From the NCBI RefSeq assembly GCF_900129885.1, contig NZ_FQXE01000004.1:248001-312000 (forward strand): 64,000 nucleotides of DNA. Direction: 5' to 3'. The position numbers were made by a program, and so were the translations under genes. Positions 63,339 to 64,000 of the stretch are shown piece by piece. The notes under the pieces were generated by a model, which was given only the letters and a program-made list of their open reading frames with translations, was not told the origin of the DNA and did no database searches. The stretch's first letter is position 1; each line of letters begins with the position of its first letter. Source of the stretch: Pollutimonas bauzanensis. Its GTDB lineage: Bacteria; Pseudomonadota; Gammaproteobacteria; Burkholderiales; Burkholderiaceae_B.

Positions 63339-63541
63339 GAACATCCCCCCAAAGTCGGATTGAGCCGCGGGTCATGCGCCAGGCCGGCCTGCTTCGCCTG
63401 GCGTCTGTTTGCAACAACAGGCTGATTTGCCCAGGATGACAAATCAGCGTAAAGTCGTCCTTAACTTTACCGGTTAAGCTTTTATCTACTCACTGACTTC
63501 GCAAACGCAAAGACTTACGCAAACGGCAACCGGAATCGCAT

Positions 63542-64000
63542 ATGTTCGATATATTGGTTTACTTATTCGAGACTTACTATACACCGCAAGCATGTCCCGA
63601 GGCTGATGTCCTTGCGCACAAGCTGGCCGCCGTAGGTTTCGAACACGAAGACATCAACGACGCCCTGGGCTGGCTGCACGGGCTGGCGCAAACCACCGAG
63701 GAATGCGGCCAACTGGCGAAAAACCCGCAAGGCGACAGCCGGCGCGTCTTTACCGACCACGAATACCAAACGATGGGCACCGAGGCCATAGGTTTCATCA
63801 CCTTCCTCGAAAACTCCGGCGTGCTGCCCACCGCGCTGCGCGAAATCCTCATCGAACGCGCGCAAGCCACCACCGAGTCGCCCATTTCCCTTGAAAAAAT
63901 CAAGATCATTGCGCTCATGGTGCTCTGGAGCCAAGAGGCCGAAGTGGACCACCTCGTATTCGAAGAGCTTCTGGCCGACGACCCGGCGCGGTTATCGCAT
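63542..64000 (+). CDS. smg: Smg family protein (DUF494), runs off window end
   Basis: An open frame from the ATG at 63542 to the window edge (153 codons, no stop inside). It begins MFDILVYLFETYYTPQACPE and includes FEHEDINDALGWLHGLAQTT, VFTDHEYQTMGTEAIGFITF and IALMVLWSQEAEVDHLVFEE, all characteristic of Smg/DUF494. Family members are about 155-160 residues, so only a few residues are missing. smg usually lies next to dprA or topA, so topA may follow to the right. Function unknown. Confidence 0.92.
   Translation, partial: MFDILVYLFETYYTPQACPEADVLAHKLAAVGFEHEDINDALGWLHGLAQTTEECGQLAKNPQGDSRRVFTDHEYQTMGTEAIGFITFLENSGVLPTALREILIERAQATTESPISLEKIKIIALMVLWSQEAEVDHLVFEELLADDPARLSH

Overview
The window is one continuous stretch of a high-GC bacterial chromosome with dense, mostly housekeeping and catabolic gene content. 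Several gene orders point to a betaproteobacterium of the family Alcaligenaceae (Bordetella/Achromobacter/Pusillimonas relatives): argS, a SPOR-domain gene and dsbA in a row; a leucine/isovalerate cluster made of a MerR regulator, isovaleryl-CoA dehydrogenase, aceK, thiolase and methylcrotonyl-CoA carboxylase; a DUF1840 gene; and a fused two-domain peptide-ABC ATPase. The genus cannot be set from the sequence alone. I saw no tRNA, rRNA, CRISPR array, insertion sequence or prophage.

Layout. 1-6.7 kb: a leftward operon behind a Fur-like operator, made of a TonB-dependent receptor, an exported and membrane-anchored CobN-type chelatase, and a MotA/TolQ/ExbB-type channel subunit cut by the window edge. 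6.8-14.8 kb: an old-yellow-enzyme reductase diverging from an acetylornithine-deacetylase-like peptidase and a Dpp-type peptide ABC importer. 14.9-18.6 kb: a GlsB/YeaQ membrane protein, then an overlapping trio YkvA, DUF2868 and a DUF3482 GTPase. 18.6-20.7 kb: lemA with two TPM-domain genes. 20.9-25.5 kb: rhlE, a LysE exporter, prfC and an unknown membrane-anchored protein. 25.5-28.7 kb: bacterioferritin, its ferredoxin partner Bfd with Fur-like sites, rpoN and a divergent two-helix membrane protein. 28.7-31.5 kb: leuA behind a leucine-rich leader peptide, then a His-rich membrane protein and a 61-residue protein.

31.7-37.6 kb: a LacI regulator with a perfect palindromic operator, a GpdQ-like phosphodiesterase and a complete UgpCBAE-like importer, which together look like a glycerophosphodiester uptake and cleavage unit. 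37.6-42.2 kb: two small conserved genes, then a 1239-residue secreted RHS protein ending in a Tle1-like (DUF2235) phospholipase domain. 42.4-45.5 kb: argS, SPOR protein, dsbA. 45.6-48.0 kb: a cystathionine beta-lyase-like enzyme, a second LysE exporter and an OsmC protein. 48.1-52.3 kb: a sulfonate/nitrate-type ABC importer followed by a membrane-bound c-type cytochrome. 52.4-62.1 kb: the leucine/isovalerate catabolic region, with an MBL hydrolase and a MerR (LiuR-type) regulator diverging over a palindrome, a second palindrome ahead of the ivd-aceK-thiolase-mccB-mccA series, and a terminator inside the series. 62.2-64 kb: a DSD1-family PLP enzyme and smg, which runs off the window end.

The strongest candidates for less-described biology are the Fur-linked periplasmic CobN operon, the stand-alone secreted RHS-phospholipase, the leuA leader, and the overlapping YkvA/DUF2868/DUF3482 GTPase trio.
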